Assembly (NCBI GenBank): GCA_021613335.1 | Contig: JAJTWR010000067.1 | Coordinates: 1,890,001-1,954,000, forward strand | Length of the DNA: 64,000 nt | Origin: Whitmania pigra | Taxonomy: Eukaryota; Annelida; Clitellata; Hirudinida; Haemopidae | Reading direction: 5' to 3' | Shown: positions 40,901 to 54,522 of the stretch, one piece after another | Position numbering within the stretch: the first letter of the stretch is position 1 | Layout of the letters: each line of letters begins with the position of its first letter | Program-made: the position numbers and the translations under genes | Notes under the pieces: generated by a model | What the model was told of the DNA's origin: nothing | Seen by the model: the letters and a program-made list of their open reading frames with translations, nothing else | Database searches by the model: none

Positions 40901-43900
40901 TGACATCATCGATGAGAACTTCGACAGACGTCCAAGAAAACCTCTTCTGGACTCCAGAATCCTCCGCCACCACCACGAACTCATACCTGTCCTCCGCTTC
41001 CCTGTCCAGCGATTCTAGCGTCCTTAACCAACCAGACTTTTCGTCGATAACGAATGGAACAGTCACCCGACCTTTTGACTCCGATTGAAAACTGATCTTT
41101 TGACCTCTGCTCAGAGATTCGTTCAACTCTTTGAAGTCCTCATTTGACAGCAGGAAATAGGTCAGGTCGCCGTTGCTGCCGAGATCAGGGTCAGTGGCCA
41201 TCACCTTGGCAACGGTCGTCCCTGGTGGCATGTTTTCAGAGACCATGGCCGTGTAACTGTCAGAGTCGAACCTGGGGTCGTTGTCATTCACGTCCATGAC
41301 CTTTATGGTGACCTTGATGACCTTTGACACTAAATGTGGATCATTGGCGCTCTGGGCCTTGATAAATATTTCCTGAGTGTCTGATCTTTCTCGGTCCAGG
41401 CCCTCCCCAGAAATCTTTATAACCCCTGATTCAGAGTCCACCACAAGGGTTGAATGAGCTTTGAGCAATGCCCTATTCTTCAGTCTTCCATCTCTTATCT
41501 TATTGGTGGATTGATCTCCAGCATAACCAATCAAGTCGTCTCTCACCAAATCCCTCTTGCGTTTTGATTGGCCTTTTAGACGAAGATCAGAAGAGAGTTG
41601 TTTATAGCCATAGGGAGGTACCAAGATATAACGAAGGGATTCTGGGTACATTGCTCTCATTGTGGCAACTACCCAATCCAGCGGCTTGTCCTCGTCCACA
41701 AAGAAGAGATACGATGACCTCTCAAACTCAGGGGGCTGGACCGACGATGGAGTCACAAGGATTTGAACCGAAGCTATGTGGGTCGTGTTGTTGCAGTCCA
41801 TGAACTCCACTGCGAAGGATAACAGCTGACTCGCTGGTTTTGTATTTGGGTAAAAATTGGGTTTTTAAGTTGATTAACTACTAACAGCTGTTACAAAAAT
41901 GTATCACAATCCTAAATACATTCTGGATACATTATAAATATATTAAGGTGTAATTAAATAATTATTTATAATTGGTCGGAAACAAATACCATCATAATCA
42001 TCATCACTGATACAATCGCTCACCTAAATCCCCCAGTGGCTTCCTGATGATGACACTTCCAAAGCTGGCATCAACTTTGAAATATTCACCGCAAAGGTCA
42101 CCGACGGCGCACTCCTTCATGGAATAAACTCCACAAAATGTTTTTCCGGATGATGATGATTTGCTGGAAAGAATCTCCAGTGCCTTGTCTTCAAGCACCT
42201 ATGTGGAGCAATTTACTGAATGACATGATTTACATGACGGATCTTTAAATGATTAAGTGATAAATTAAAATAACTAATTCAAAATGTTCCCTTTTCATAA
42301 TTTGTTATTAATTAATTCATAAAAAAAATATTGCCGATGGACAATAATGGCACAACTTCATAAAAACAACCACCATCATTAATCATAACCACAGGTAAAC
42401 CACCCACCTGAACAGCAACACCCCCAACACCAGCTGCCTCAGACACGGTCACAATGAACTCCCCCAAATAGAAGGGCATCATCAATGCGCCGAAAGCATT
42501 GCCTCCAAAGTCAGCAGCTTCCTCCATGGTAAACCTGGTGAGGTCCTCGGGTTCGGGAGTTGGCAGAACCAAAATTTCAACCAGGGCTCGAGAATGTTTG
42601 CCACCCCCGTCTTCGGCCATTATGGTTAAATGGTAAAGTCCTGACTGGAGTGGTGATTTCTTGTTGTAGATGGTACCTGAGGGAGGACGAAGTATTTGGT
42701 TTGTTGATACCAGTCATGGTAGTTATGGTTGGTAAATAGTTCATGACTACTTTAATTGTAGTTAATACTTCAATTATAATTAATATAACAATAACGAATG
42801 TTATTATTATTATTATTATTATCATCATCATCAATATCACATTATCATTACTATTAACATTATATATATAATATATAAAATATTTATAATAATGAGAACA
42901 ATTAAAAAGACACTGAATCCTTCAGCCAATCCAATCAAACAAAATCACCTTTCTGTCCATCAATGGTAAACCAATGAGAAGCATCGTCCTTCGTCAAAAG
43001 GTCAGAGAGACGAATGACCTTCGTAATCTTGAACTCCACCCCTCCATAGTACAAATCTTCATCTTCGTCTCTTGCATGAACCCTCACAAGTTCGGTCATA
43101 TGGGGTATGTCAGTGTTCACCTTGATACTGTAAAAGACCCTCTCAAAGATCGGGGCATGATGGTTCATCCCTTTGGCCCGAAGACGAAACTCCGAAAAGG
43201 AAATACCCATTCCGTCCGATATGGAAACATTATAAACTAATTCTGGACTTCTCTGATTGGCTGGCACATACGAAGCCCTACTCTCTGATTGGTTCGCAGT
43301 CTTCAATGGTAGGGTCAAGGAGCAGAATTTCTTGAGGGATACAGAAGAACGAATACTGACGATTCCAGTTTTAGGATCGATGACCAATATATTGTCCATG
43401 AGGCCGACCTCATCTGTTATGCCCCTTTCGGAGACCTTTCTGAGGGCATGGGTCAAGCTCATAGGGCTTCCAATGCTCAGGTCCTTAACAAACATCTTAG
43501 AAGGGGCGTCACAATCGACAGTTGCTTCAAATATCTTTCTCTCAAAAGTTGGAAGTTTGCTTTCGGTCATTCTTCTGATGTTCACGGTGACCATGGCGTG
43601 GTCAAATCTGGTGTGTGGATATGACGGGTGGAAAGCCTTGATGCATTGCTTCAATTGTATCATGCCCACCGGTTGTTGATGTGGAATTTTTGACTCTCGC
43701 TGTTGTTGTTGGTCTCTTCTTGATTCTTGATCTTCTTGATTTTTTTGTGGATTGAGAAGATAAAGAGGAGTTTTGACAGTGACTGTACCAGTTTCCTCCG
43801 AGATTGTTAGAAACCCCATTTTAAACGACACTATGACATCATCATCATTTCCATGATCGAGAGTGTTGCTGTTGTTGAAATAGTCATTGTTTGCATGATG

Positions 43901-44870
43901 CTGAACATTTGTGTTGTTGTAGTCGTTGGAGTGTTGTTGTTCATTCACCAATACTTCCCCACATTCCGAATAATCCACCAAATGATATCGGATATGTGGG
44001 TCAGGTGACCCGATGCCAAACGCCCTCGCGGTCAATATGGTGGTCCCATGAGGAGCTGAACTTTGAACTGTGGTATCATAATGGGACAGTACAAACTTGA
44101 TAATGGTCCTCTTAACATCCTGTATGAGAGAATGAATGTTGCCTGGACTATTTAGCCAAAACACCCCATGAAACTTTAATTTGCATGCATTAAAAACTAA
44201 TTGCCTAATTGACATAATGTACCTAATAACCTATTAAAGACTAATTAACGCATTATAGACTAACTAATATATTGCTGCATAAGTGACGTGCAATTATCTA
44301 ATTAACATGTTATTGACTAATCAAGGGTAGACATCACCTAATGTGAGTCATTTTAATATTCAAATATCAGAAAATCCACAAATCATCATCCCTCATGGCA
44401 TGGAAATTCCAAAGTTTAACAAATACTCACCAAAACGTTGACAGTCACCCTGGTTAGGGCAGTGAGGCCACTGGGCACGTCGAGAGCTCTTATGGTGAAG
44501 TCGTATTTGTCAGTGTCGTCGTTGGGATCACCACGGTCAAACAGGGGACTTAAAACCACAATGGAACCTGAGGTTGGTAGTGGAGATTTTGTCGTTAAGG
44601 TGATAACAATATGTTAATAATTATTAATCATCATATTATAACTCACAATAATAATATTTATTAACATATTAGTTATTATAATAGTAATAGGCCTCATCAT
44701 ATTATAAGTTATTATTTGTTGATATCACAAGAAGGAAATCATCATCATTACTCACAGAAGCTACCTGTTGGGATGGTAGATGCTGTGAAAGCAAAGCAAA
44801 ATAAAAATATTTTAAAACATACAAATATAAAAATATTAATAATGATTATGTTAACAATAATAATAGTAAT

Positions 44871-44925
<55 letters not shown>

Positions 44926-47900
44926 GACAAAACAATCAATCAACTCACTCGGCCTGAATTCAAGTCCAAACCTTTCTGACCCTCTCCCTTTCCTCTTTTT
45001 CTTTCTTCCATCCTTCCACCCACCACCAACAAGCCCCATCCCCTCGGGGTCATCATCATCATCATCAAACAATTCATAAATGACTTGTCCAGTGGTGTGA
45101 TTGGCATTCCTGACCACGCCCACCACGGTGCGCCGAGAGGCGTTGTTGGGGACGTCGAATATGTAGTGGGCAGTTTCGAAGTGGGGTGCGTTGCTATGGG
45201 CAACCAGGATGTTTATGCGTGTGGTCGTCGACAAGGGAGGATGACCTGTTGGCAAGGCGATGTTAGTGATGATGATGATGACGACAACGACGATGATAGT
45301 AATAGTGGTGATGATGAAGATGACGTTGTCAGAAGACCGAAATGATTCGCAATTCATCAATGCCTTCTTAATGATTTCACGATGATAATATTATCAAACC
45401 ATTACCATCCGGCCATCAATATCAATATCACCGCCATCATTATCAACACCATCGTCATCATCATCAACATGGTTTCTTCAAAGGAAACCTGATGACAATT
45501 AAGAAGGCATCAAGACTCAGCAACAAAAATGGGTCAAGGAGACGAATGAGTGAATGAATGAATGAATGAATGAATGAATGAATGAATGAATGAATGAATG
45601 AATGAATGAATGAATGAATGAATGAACGAGTGAGTTAACTAATGATAAATTGTCGTTTTGTAACCACGAAGCACAAAAGCAATGCAATAATTAGAAATAA
45701 TTACATAAATCAATTTAAGACAGCAGTATAAGCGATGACGGCAATAACGGCAACAGCAGCAACAACAACAACACAGAGAGTGGAACATAAAAAACCCTGA
45801 AATATTTTTATCAACTGTCTAATCGCATCGACGTTAGATGAAATGACTGAGGAAATAGTAATATAATAACGATGATTATGATGATGATGATGATAATGGT
45901 GATGATGAAACATCCTCCAACCATTGTCAGACGCCTTAACCACGAGCTTTATTCCTCCAGCCTTCCTCTGATCTCTCATTCCAATTGTTGCCAATAGTTG
46001 TTCAGCCCCACGTGTCAAGGTCACATCACCCGATATTGGATCGATCTGGAAGTGCTCCATGCCGTCACCCCCCACGATCTCGTAATGGACGAGTCCATTG
46101 TCGCCGACGTCCCTGTCAGTGGCTGTTACCTGATAAGTGCATTGGTGAGTCGAGATAGGGTTAAGGTGAGTGTTTGTAATAATAATAATTAGATAATAAT
46201 AAATATTCATTAGATCCAAAGTACGAGCTAAAAATAACTAGTGGAAACAAAGTGAACAAAACAACAAAACATAGATTCCGTGATGCATGAGTCATCCAGA
46301 AAGGAAAGGAGTTTGAGTTAACCATCATCATCATCATCATCACCACCACCACCACCACCACCATCATCATCATCATAATCACTATCATCACTAAAAACAA
46401 AACGTCTTCCACCTTCAACCTGGCTCCTTCAAATGTCCCATTACCAGCGAGTACCAAAGCGTAGTTCCCGCCATCGCTGACGAACACTGGTGAGTTGTCG
46501 TTGTCGTCTGCCACGGTTACGTTGAGACTGCAAGTGGTGGTTGTTGTTGTTGTTGTGGTTGTGGCGTTTGGGGTAAGTTGAAGTTTGTCCTTTAACGTGA
46601 CCTTGGCCGAAAGAAGATATGCTGCAGAGGACACGAGGTCAGTTTAAGTCAATGACGATGATGATAACGTCGGTTATGATGACGATAATAGTGTTTGAGG
46701 TGATGATGATGTTGATGATGATGACAACGATGCTGTCAGTGGTGGTGATGAAACTTGTCATTACAATTACAACAACAGCACACTCACATGATTTGCCCTC
46801 TCGGTCAAGGACCACTCCGGGTCTTGTGTAGACCACCCCTGAGGTCCTCTGAACCTGGAACAGGTGCCTATAGTTCAGCAACTCGTAGCTGACCGCCGAC
46901 CAGTCGTTGCCAAGGTTACCTCTGACGCCATCAAACGCTCCGACGAGTTGAGTTTCATTGAGGTTTTCAGTCACTTTTCCATCCGATGTTTTGCATTTCA
47001 TTCCGGATGATGACGACGACGATGACGATGATGAGAGAGCGGAGTCTTGCAAGCGAACCTCGAGGCTGGCCACGGTCTCGAACTCGCTGTCCGATGCCTT
47101 TATCGCGAGTCTCCAAGACCTATTTGAGTTGACAACTGAAAGAGCTTCAACGTCGTCACAGACGGTGACGACACCGGTCGACTGATCCACCTGGAAAAAC
47201 CTCTGCAGTTGCTGTTCATCATTGGAAAGGAAACCATGAGCTGGAATGCCCTTATCCATCTTCGACGTTGTCATCTTCTTGTCTGAATCTGGGAAGACGA
47301 AGGAGTAGACGATGACAGAAGTGTCGTCGAGATCCACGGCTGAAACTGTCAGTAGCTCAAGAGAAGGAAGCAGAGGGAATGGTATTTCCACCAGGTAATT
47401 GGATTTCAGAAATTCAGGAGCATTGTCGTTGACGTCCAAGATGGAAATGAAGACCGAAACTAATCTGGCACAGCGGAGTTTGGGATTTCCCATGTCCACG
47501 ACTTGAACTTTCAATATATAGTGAGATTTTGCTTCCCTATCCAGTGGTCCAGAAACCACGACAAGACCAGTGAAGCGTGACAGTTCGAACGGTATCCTAC
47601 CTATAGGTGAGATGATGGTGTAAGAGAGGTCAGAGTTCATCGGGGATCCATCCAAATCATGCCCCCCAATAAGAAGCGGTTTACCAGTTTCTTGATCCCT
47701 GATTGGTTCGCCGACATCAGCAGATTCTTCGACCTCTCCAAAGAGGTCAAAGGTTGTCAACTGGGGTTCATTGTCGTTAGCATCCAAGACACTGATGATC
47801 ACTGAAGCTACCGCCGACTGGTCAGATTTCCCCATGGCTTTGACCTTGAATTTGAAACTCCCGTGCTTTTCAAAGTCCAGACTTCTGGCGGTGGTGACGA

Positions 47901-50900
47901 CTCCAGTGTAAGGATGGATTTGGAAACAAGTCAAAGGTAAGCCAGAACAAATTCCGTTGTCACTGTCTGGGTCATTCGGGTCAATGTTGCTTCGGGGTAG
48001 AAGGTCATCAAGGACATGATCAGTGTTACTCTGCTTGTCTTCCAATATGTAAAGTAGCTCCCCAGAATGAGTGGCCACTCTAACGCTACCCACGAACTGC
48101 CCCGGGGGTTGATTCTCTCGGACTTCGAACTCGAATAACTCTCTCTCAAACCCCGGGGGTTCCTCGTGCCGAGAGGCCAAGGTCACTGACAGGGTGGCGA
48201 AGCTCGATAGGGGAGGAGTTCCATGGTCCTGTGCCCTGATTCGAAGGGTCCGATTGGCCGAATGTACGACCCGAGATGATTGTGTGGGGTTGAAGCTTCT
48301 GTTGATGGTAATCAAGCCTGACCGTTGATCAATTTCAAACAGATGGTCTTTGTTGCCTGATGGAGTGAAGCAGACGAGGATTAAGGGTAATAGGAGATTG
48401 GAGTAATTAGATAAGAGGTAATTTCGCGACGACGAAATACACAATAATTATAATCACCATCATCCCAAACACCGAAGGAGGCAAAGCTATGCAGGAAAGG
48501 ACAGGCAGAGATACTGAGAGAAAGACACATTAGCAGGAAATTCTGTGTTGATGAAGTATAATTTGAGAAGTGGAGCTCTTTATTACATTAGGAAATTGTA
48601 CCGTGGACCGTGTAACAAAAAAAAAAAAACTCTGCTTGTTGTCCATTTCAATCACTCTCTCACTCTTTCATTCACTCATTCACCCATCTACACAGCCACT
48701 CCATCATCCACCTCGTACTAACACGATCGTTCTAAAAGAATGCAAGGACCACAAGCAGTCGTCACTCTTTGTGGTGAAGCACAAAGAAAGATTCATATGT
48801 TATCATCATCATCATCATCAATTTCACTTCTATCATCATCATCATTGACCCAATTACTTTCCAGGTCAAGTCGCCATTCGACTCTCCTCCAATCAACCAA
48901 AACTGACGGACTCGCAGCAGAAGTTCCTCAGTTTATTTATGGAGCTAACTTGACCTATCTGGGAGGTCAAATACTGTTTAGTAGGTCAGGTTTGTCGATG
49001 CTGATTGGCTTATCATTAGCTGATGGCTTTACGTTCTTTCCCATCTACAAGAGATGGATGAATTGAGGGAGTGGTAAATAGAACGTTGAATTGAAGAATT
49101 TGTTGTAATAAATGGAGGATTGAAATGGATGAATTGATGAATGGAGGATTGATGACTTAGGGTCAGCTGTTCATCTCTCTGCTGGCAACCTCTAGACAAA
49201 TAGATTTCCATCGTCATCATCATCTAAACCCAATCACTCCTTAGCATCGCCATCATCATCATCATCATCGTCATCATCATTATCATCATCAAATCATACA
49301 ATCAAAAATATCATTAACTAATTCCGGTCACATAATCTTAACATTAAAAAAACTTAAACACTACGACGATGATAATGATGTCGAATCGATGAATACCACG
49401 ACGAATGTATTTATATTTATATTAATTGTATTTATATTAAAATTAATATTACGAACAATTTTTACATTTATTTTACTATCAAATATCTTCAATTTATTCC
49501 CCAAAGTGCTCGTTGATGATGACGTCAAGAATATTTGAAATATTAAAAATCTGCCAAAATATACTACTTCAATAAATTAAAAATCATCTGAAGAAATATC
49601 ACTCGCTATATTTTAATTAAGCTTTCACAGAATTTTAAAAGCTAAATTAATTAGTTCATTGAAATTAATTAAAATAACTACGGTTTATTAAAAACTGATT
49701 AAAATCAAAATCCACCTTTCAGAATCTTTTTTCGCCCAAAAAGTTCAATGAGGTCGAGCTTTAGGCGCTCAATTTCACCAACGATCATTGCAAACGATAT
49801 CTGAACATTTAGATATTATCAAGTCCCAAACATGTCAGACCAAGCTAACGTCTCGGGAAATACTCAAAAAGAAACCAAGGTCGCTTCACCAGAATCTTCA
49901 AACCCTTCCGAAGGATCGAGCGGCTTCACCCTCAAGCCCTCGGTTTTGAAGGCACCTAACCTGTCCTTGGGCTCAAATGCATTTAAACTTCAACAGCCGA
50001 AGTTAGTTGTGGATGCCCCGTGTCAGCAATGCACAGAAAATGGATCGGATCAGAGCTATTTAGAAAGTGAAACCAAAGAAAAACCAGCAGAAGAAAATCA
50101 GGTCGTTTCGGTTGATAGCAAGGTTTCGAGTGAAAAACCAAAATTCTCGTTCGGTGAGAAGTTTACGGCTAAAATGGAGGCCCCAATAAACGTTGAACTG
50201 AAACAACAGGAAGAAATCGCTTTCGTTTTCGGCAGCAACTTGTCTGATAAAGTCGTAAATGCCGCACCGGCCAAAGCAAGCGCCAGCGTCCACGAGAAAG
50301 AAGAAAAGGAGGAAGAAGACGAAGAACAATTCGAAGTTCACAGCCCCGAGAGGGTCGAAGAACCACCGTCCTTGGAGGAATCAGCAGCCCTTCAGCTGGC
50401 CAAAGAGGTTAAACCACAACTCAAGGAGGTCGAGACGGTAACAGGTGAGGAAAACGAACGAAACATTTTCAAGGTCAACGCCAAGTTAAGAGTTTTCGAC
50501 AAAGACACTCAGAGCTGGCAAGACAAGGGCTGTGGCTTGCTCCACCTGAACGATTTGCCATCCGATTGCCTGGACAAGACCCCACAATCGAGACTGATCA
50601 TGAGGGCCACAGGAACCATGAGAGTCGTCCTGAACATCATGCTCTGGCCAGAAATGCTGGTCGAAAAGGCCAACCCCAAAAACATCAAGATCAGTGCCGT
50701 CGATCCAAACGATGGAATCAAGATCTACCTCATCACTGTCACTCCTAGCGATGGTGACCTCATTTACCAATCCGTCAAAATCAGAAAAGAGAGAATGAGT
50801 TTAGTTGGAGGACAGGACAAGGTCGGACCAGCTAAGAGGCATCTTGATGAAGAGGCAGAAGAGAGAGTCTCGCCAAAGAGATTCAAAGTCTATGAAGAAG

Positions 50901-53900
50901 AGAGTTCTCAGGAGGAGTGAAGTTGGGCAGATGGATTATTGCAAAAACTTTAAGGCTTCTTTCTGGTTTGAATTTTTCAGATTTTTATGGTGTGTTGATT
51001 AACAAATAAAAACAAGTGATTTCAAAATAAATATTTCGTCAAAGTAAATTAATAATTATGTTATGAATTTTGTTGAATACATTGCAATATAAAAATTATT
51101 AATAAAATCTAAAATATTGATAATACATAAAATTTTAATAATTATATTTATCCGAGTTTATTCGAGTGCCCTATGTATTCAAACAGATTGTTAAGGCCCT
51201 TTCTTAATCGATTTGTATAGCGCCCGTTCCTTGGGGTCAGCCAAGAGGCATCTTGACGAGGAAGTACTGAAAAGAGAAGCTTTCTTGAAGTCCTTCTCTG
51301 TTTGTATTTATGCAAAGTTTTTGGAGAGATGAGGTCCTGTAAATAAGAAGAAATCAAGAAGATAACGCGAGCTTGGGTGGCTGAAATGCGGGAAGGAGTG
51401 CCGAAGAGGATGAAACAGTAGGTATTTTACTTTTGTGGAAGGAGTTGGAGGAACCTTCGCCGTGCCACTTAGACAAAAGAACTATGAGAGGATCAGACAT
51501 ACATACATACATGTGTAGATATGTATATAGATATGGGAGTACGTTGTTCGACCCTCCGAAGTACGGTGAGCCTAGGGTGGATAAAGTCGAACTGGAGGAG
51601 CATCTTATAAATATGTATAATGATGCCCTTCGTCACATTCCTCTTCAGATGAGACCAGACATATCAATGGTGCATCTCCCAACCAGTGTCTTTAGCCAGA
51701 CATCCCATCGCTTGAAGAAGTGAGGCGAGTTATTAGGAAATCTAGGTTCGGCGCTATGGAAAGAGATCGAGTCATTAATATCCAGTATCAATAAAAGATC
51801 AATCTTTATCCTGTCCTTTTATTTTAAAAAATGTTGTAAGTTGTACATATTGCGCGGTATTCTATGAATAGTTTTTTAATTATTTCTGTACATACGCCTA
51901 ATTAAATCGTATTAGTTAGGGTCAGTCTGTCAGCGTGCGTTTCCTTAAGGCTGACCCTTGAGTTATTTTAATTGGTTGTCTTTTTCTGTTTTGTTCTGCA
52001 ATATACCAACAATAAATAAAAGTCAAATAAAATTTCTAAAAAAAAAATTAAGGCAATGCAGTGGGCACAGCAAGGTAGATGGACCGCATCGGAGTACGTG
52101 GTTCAGCGTTCCATCGGTTTTTGGAGGATGTCCATATCGATTGGCCTATGTGATAAGATCGATTTATGACCAGCTACCTTTCAAGGACAATTTGCGAAGA
52201 TGGGGTTTGACAGAAGATTGTAAACGTGAGCTCTGAGGCGGTTTCGAGACACTCCATCAAGTGCGCTCAAATTCCGATATGCCCTTGACAATTGTCGAGA
52301 AACAATAAGGTCGGATGTTGTTCTCGCATTGTCGTCGTCAGACGCTTTCATTTTGATAGAGCTGACTGTTCCATGGGAAGATAGGATCGAAACAATGTGC
52401 TTAAAGCGGAGAAATACTCTGAGCTAGCGAAATATCTGGAGGAGAGCGAGCTTCGGATATTTAGTTGGAAAGTCAGTCTACACGTTCTTCGCTCAAATTG
52501 ATTTATCGAACCGGGAAAGAACTAAGGCTATGATAAAAATGTCGGAGGCAGCATCGTGGTGGATTTGGGAGGTAAACGGTGCTAGGAAAAGAGAGTGTGA
52601 TTTGGTTGGGATGATGACGCGTATTCGCAAGTGACAAAAAACCCGAATGGGAACTTTGAGTAGCCGCTTCAAAGAAATTATAACGCTCAGTTTGCATTAT
52701 ATGGTATCGATACTCAAATGTCGCCGGTAGTCTCATCGATATCCATATAACGTGCGGAGCGATGAAATCGGTTAGGTAGGGAATTCACCAACAGGGACAC
52801 CCGCCTGATCAACGGGTATGGCCCACCCCTCGAGCACAGGAGTTTGGGCCGAAACGTTCGATAACAGGGGCACTCCTCTGATGATTCCTAGTCGGTTCGC
52901 TCCGCGGTTGGAGTTTCTAAGTACGGCTGTTACTACTTCCTCCACATGCAAAAAATGCAACCCATTCGACCAACCTGCACAATAATATCGATTAAGGTTG
53001 CTTGAAATTAAACTATAAATAATTCAAACAAAAACTGAGAAAAAAATAATAAAAATATAAAAAAAATTAATTAACGGAAAATTAATATTCAGCGTCTTTT
53101 CCAGCCTCGCAGCTAATCGTCTAGCAAAACCTCAAGATAATTATCATCAAGCAAAACCTCGGGACAATTATCATCATCTCAACCAATACTAATTAACACT
53201 CCTCGTTCAAAGTTTGCAATCAAAACCTTGCAAACAAATTTCAAAAATGTCCAGACAAATGGAAAAGGAGTTCAACGAGTACAGAAGCAGAGACATGACA
53301 AAAATGTCCAGACAAACGGAAAAGGAATTCAACGAGTATAAGATAGCAAGGAGAAGCAGATACATGACAAGGTCTGCCCCCCACAGTGACTGGGACAAAA
53401 TCATCTCTGACACAGAGACCTACAAGAGGAGCAAGTGCAAGGTCGTTATCGACAACTTACCCGACAGCACTTCTCGGAATGACATTGAATCTCTCTTTAG
53501 AGAAGCTGGAACAATCAATAAGGCAAATGTCTTCAGAAATCAGGATGGCACATGCTCAGGTGAGATCTTATATGACAGGTTTATTGACGCTTCGCTGGCC
53601 ATCATGAAGTTCAATAAGAAGGAAATTGACGGAAAACAAATTAAGGTCAGTCGTGTCAAAGACAGACAGGAGACCATGCCACAGGGAGAAATAAAAACAG
53701 ATTTGCGCGCCAGACTCGACGAAAAGCGCCACATTCCCAATTCCAGGAAGAGACATTATGAGGATGACGACGAGGAAAGATGGTCTGCCAAAAGGATCAG
53801 ATTGTCTGAGAACTTTGACAAGAGGCCGAGGTTTAATGGCAGGGATAATGCTTGGAACAGGAATAAGGACATACATAGGAATATGGACAGTGATAGACGT

Positions 53901-54469
53901 AGGAATATGGACAGTGATAGACATAGGAATGTGGACAGTGATAGACATAGGAATATGGACAGTGATAGACATAGGAATATGGACATTGATAGACATAGGA
54001 ATATGGACATTGATAGACATAGGAATGTGGACAGTGATAGACATAGGAATGTGGACAGTGATAGACATTGGAACAAGGACTTTCGTAGGTCCCACAAAAA
54101 TAGAAGCCAAAGATCCTTCAAGAGAGACCAGAGAGATGAAGTCGATGACAGCAGATCTACAAAAGAGCAACTGGACATGGATTTGGATGCCTACATTGGC
54201 GACAAGAAAGTCAGAAGACTCTGCTGAAAAACAATGAAAATCTAAAAGTAAATTGTTTCTATGATTTGTCCCGTTTGTAACTTATTTTTAAGAAAAAAAA
54301 ACTTTGTAACAAAAATAAATATGTGCTTGAAAAATATGAAAGCAACTGTGTTTATTTATTTTAATTATGGCAATTTAAATGCCCATCGTCCTTATTATTA
54401 TTATTGTTATTATTATTATTATATATTCATATTATATAATAATATTATAATTTTATAATAATATTATTA

Positions 54470-54522
<53 letters not shown>

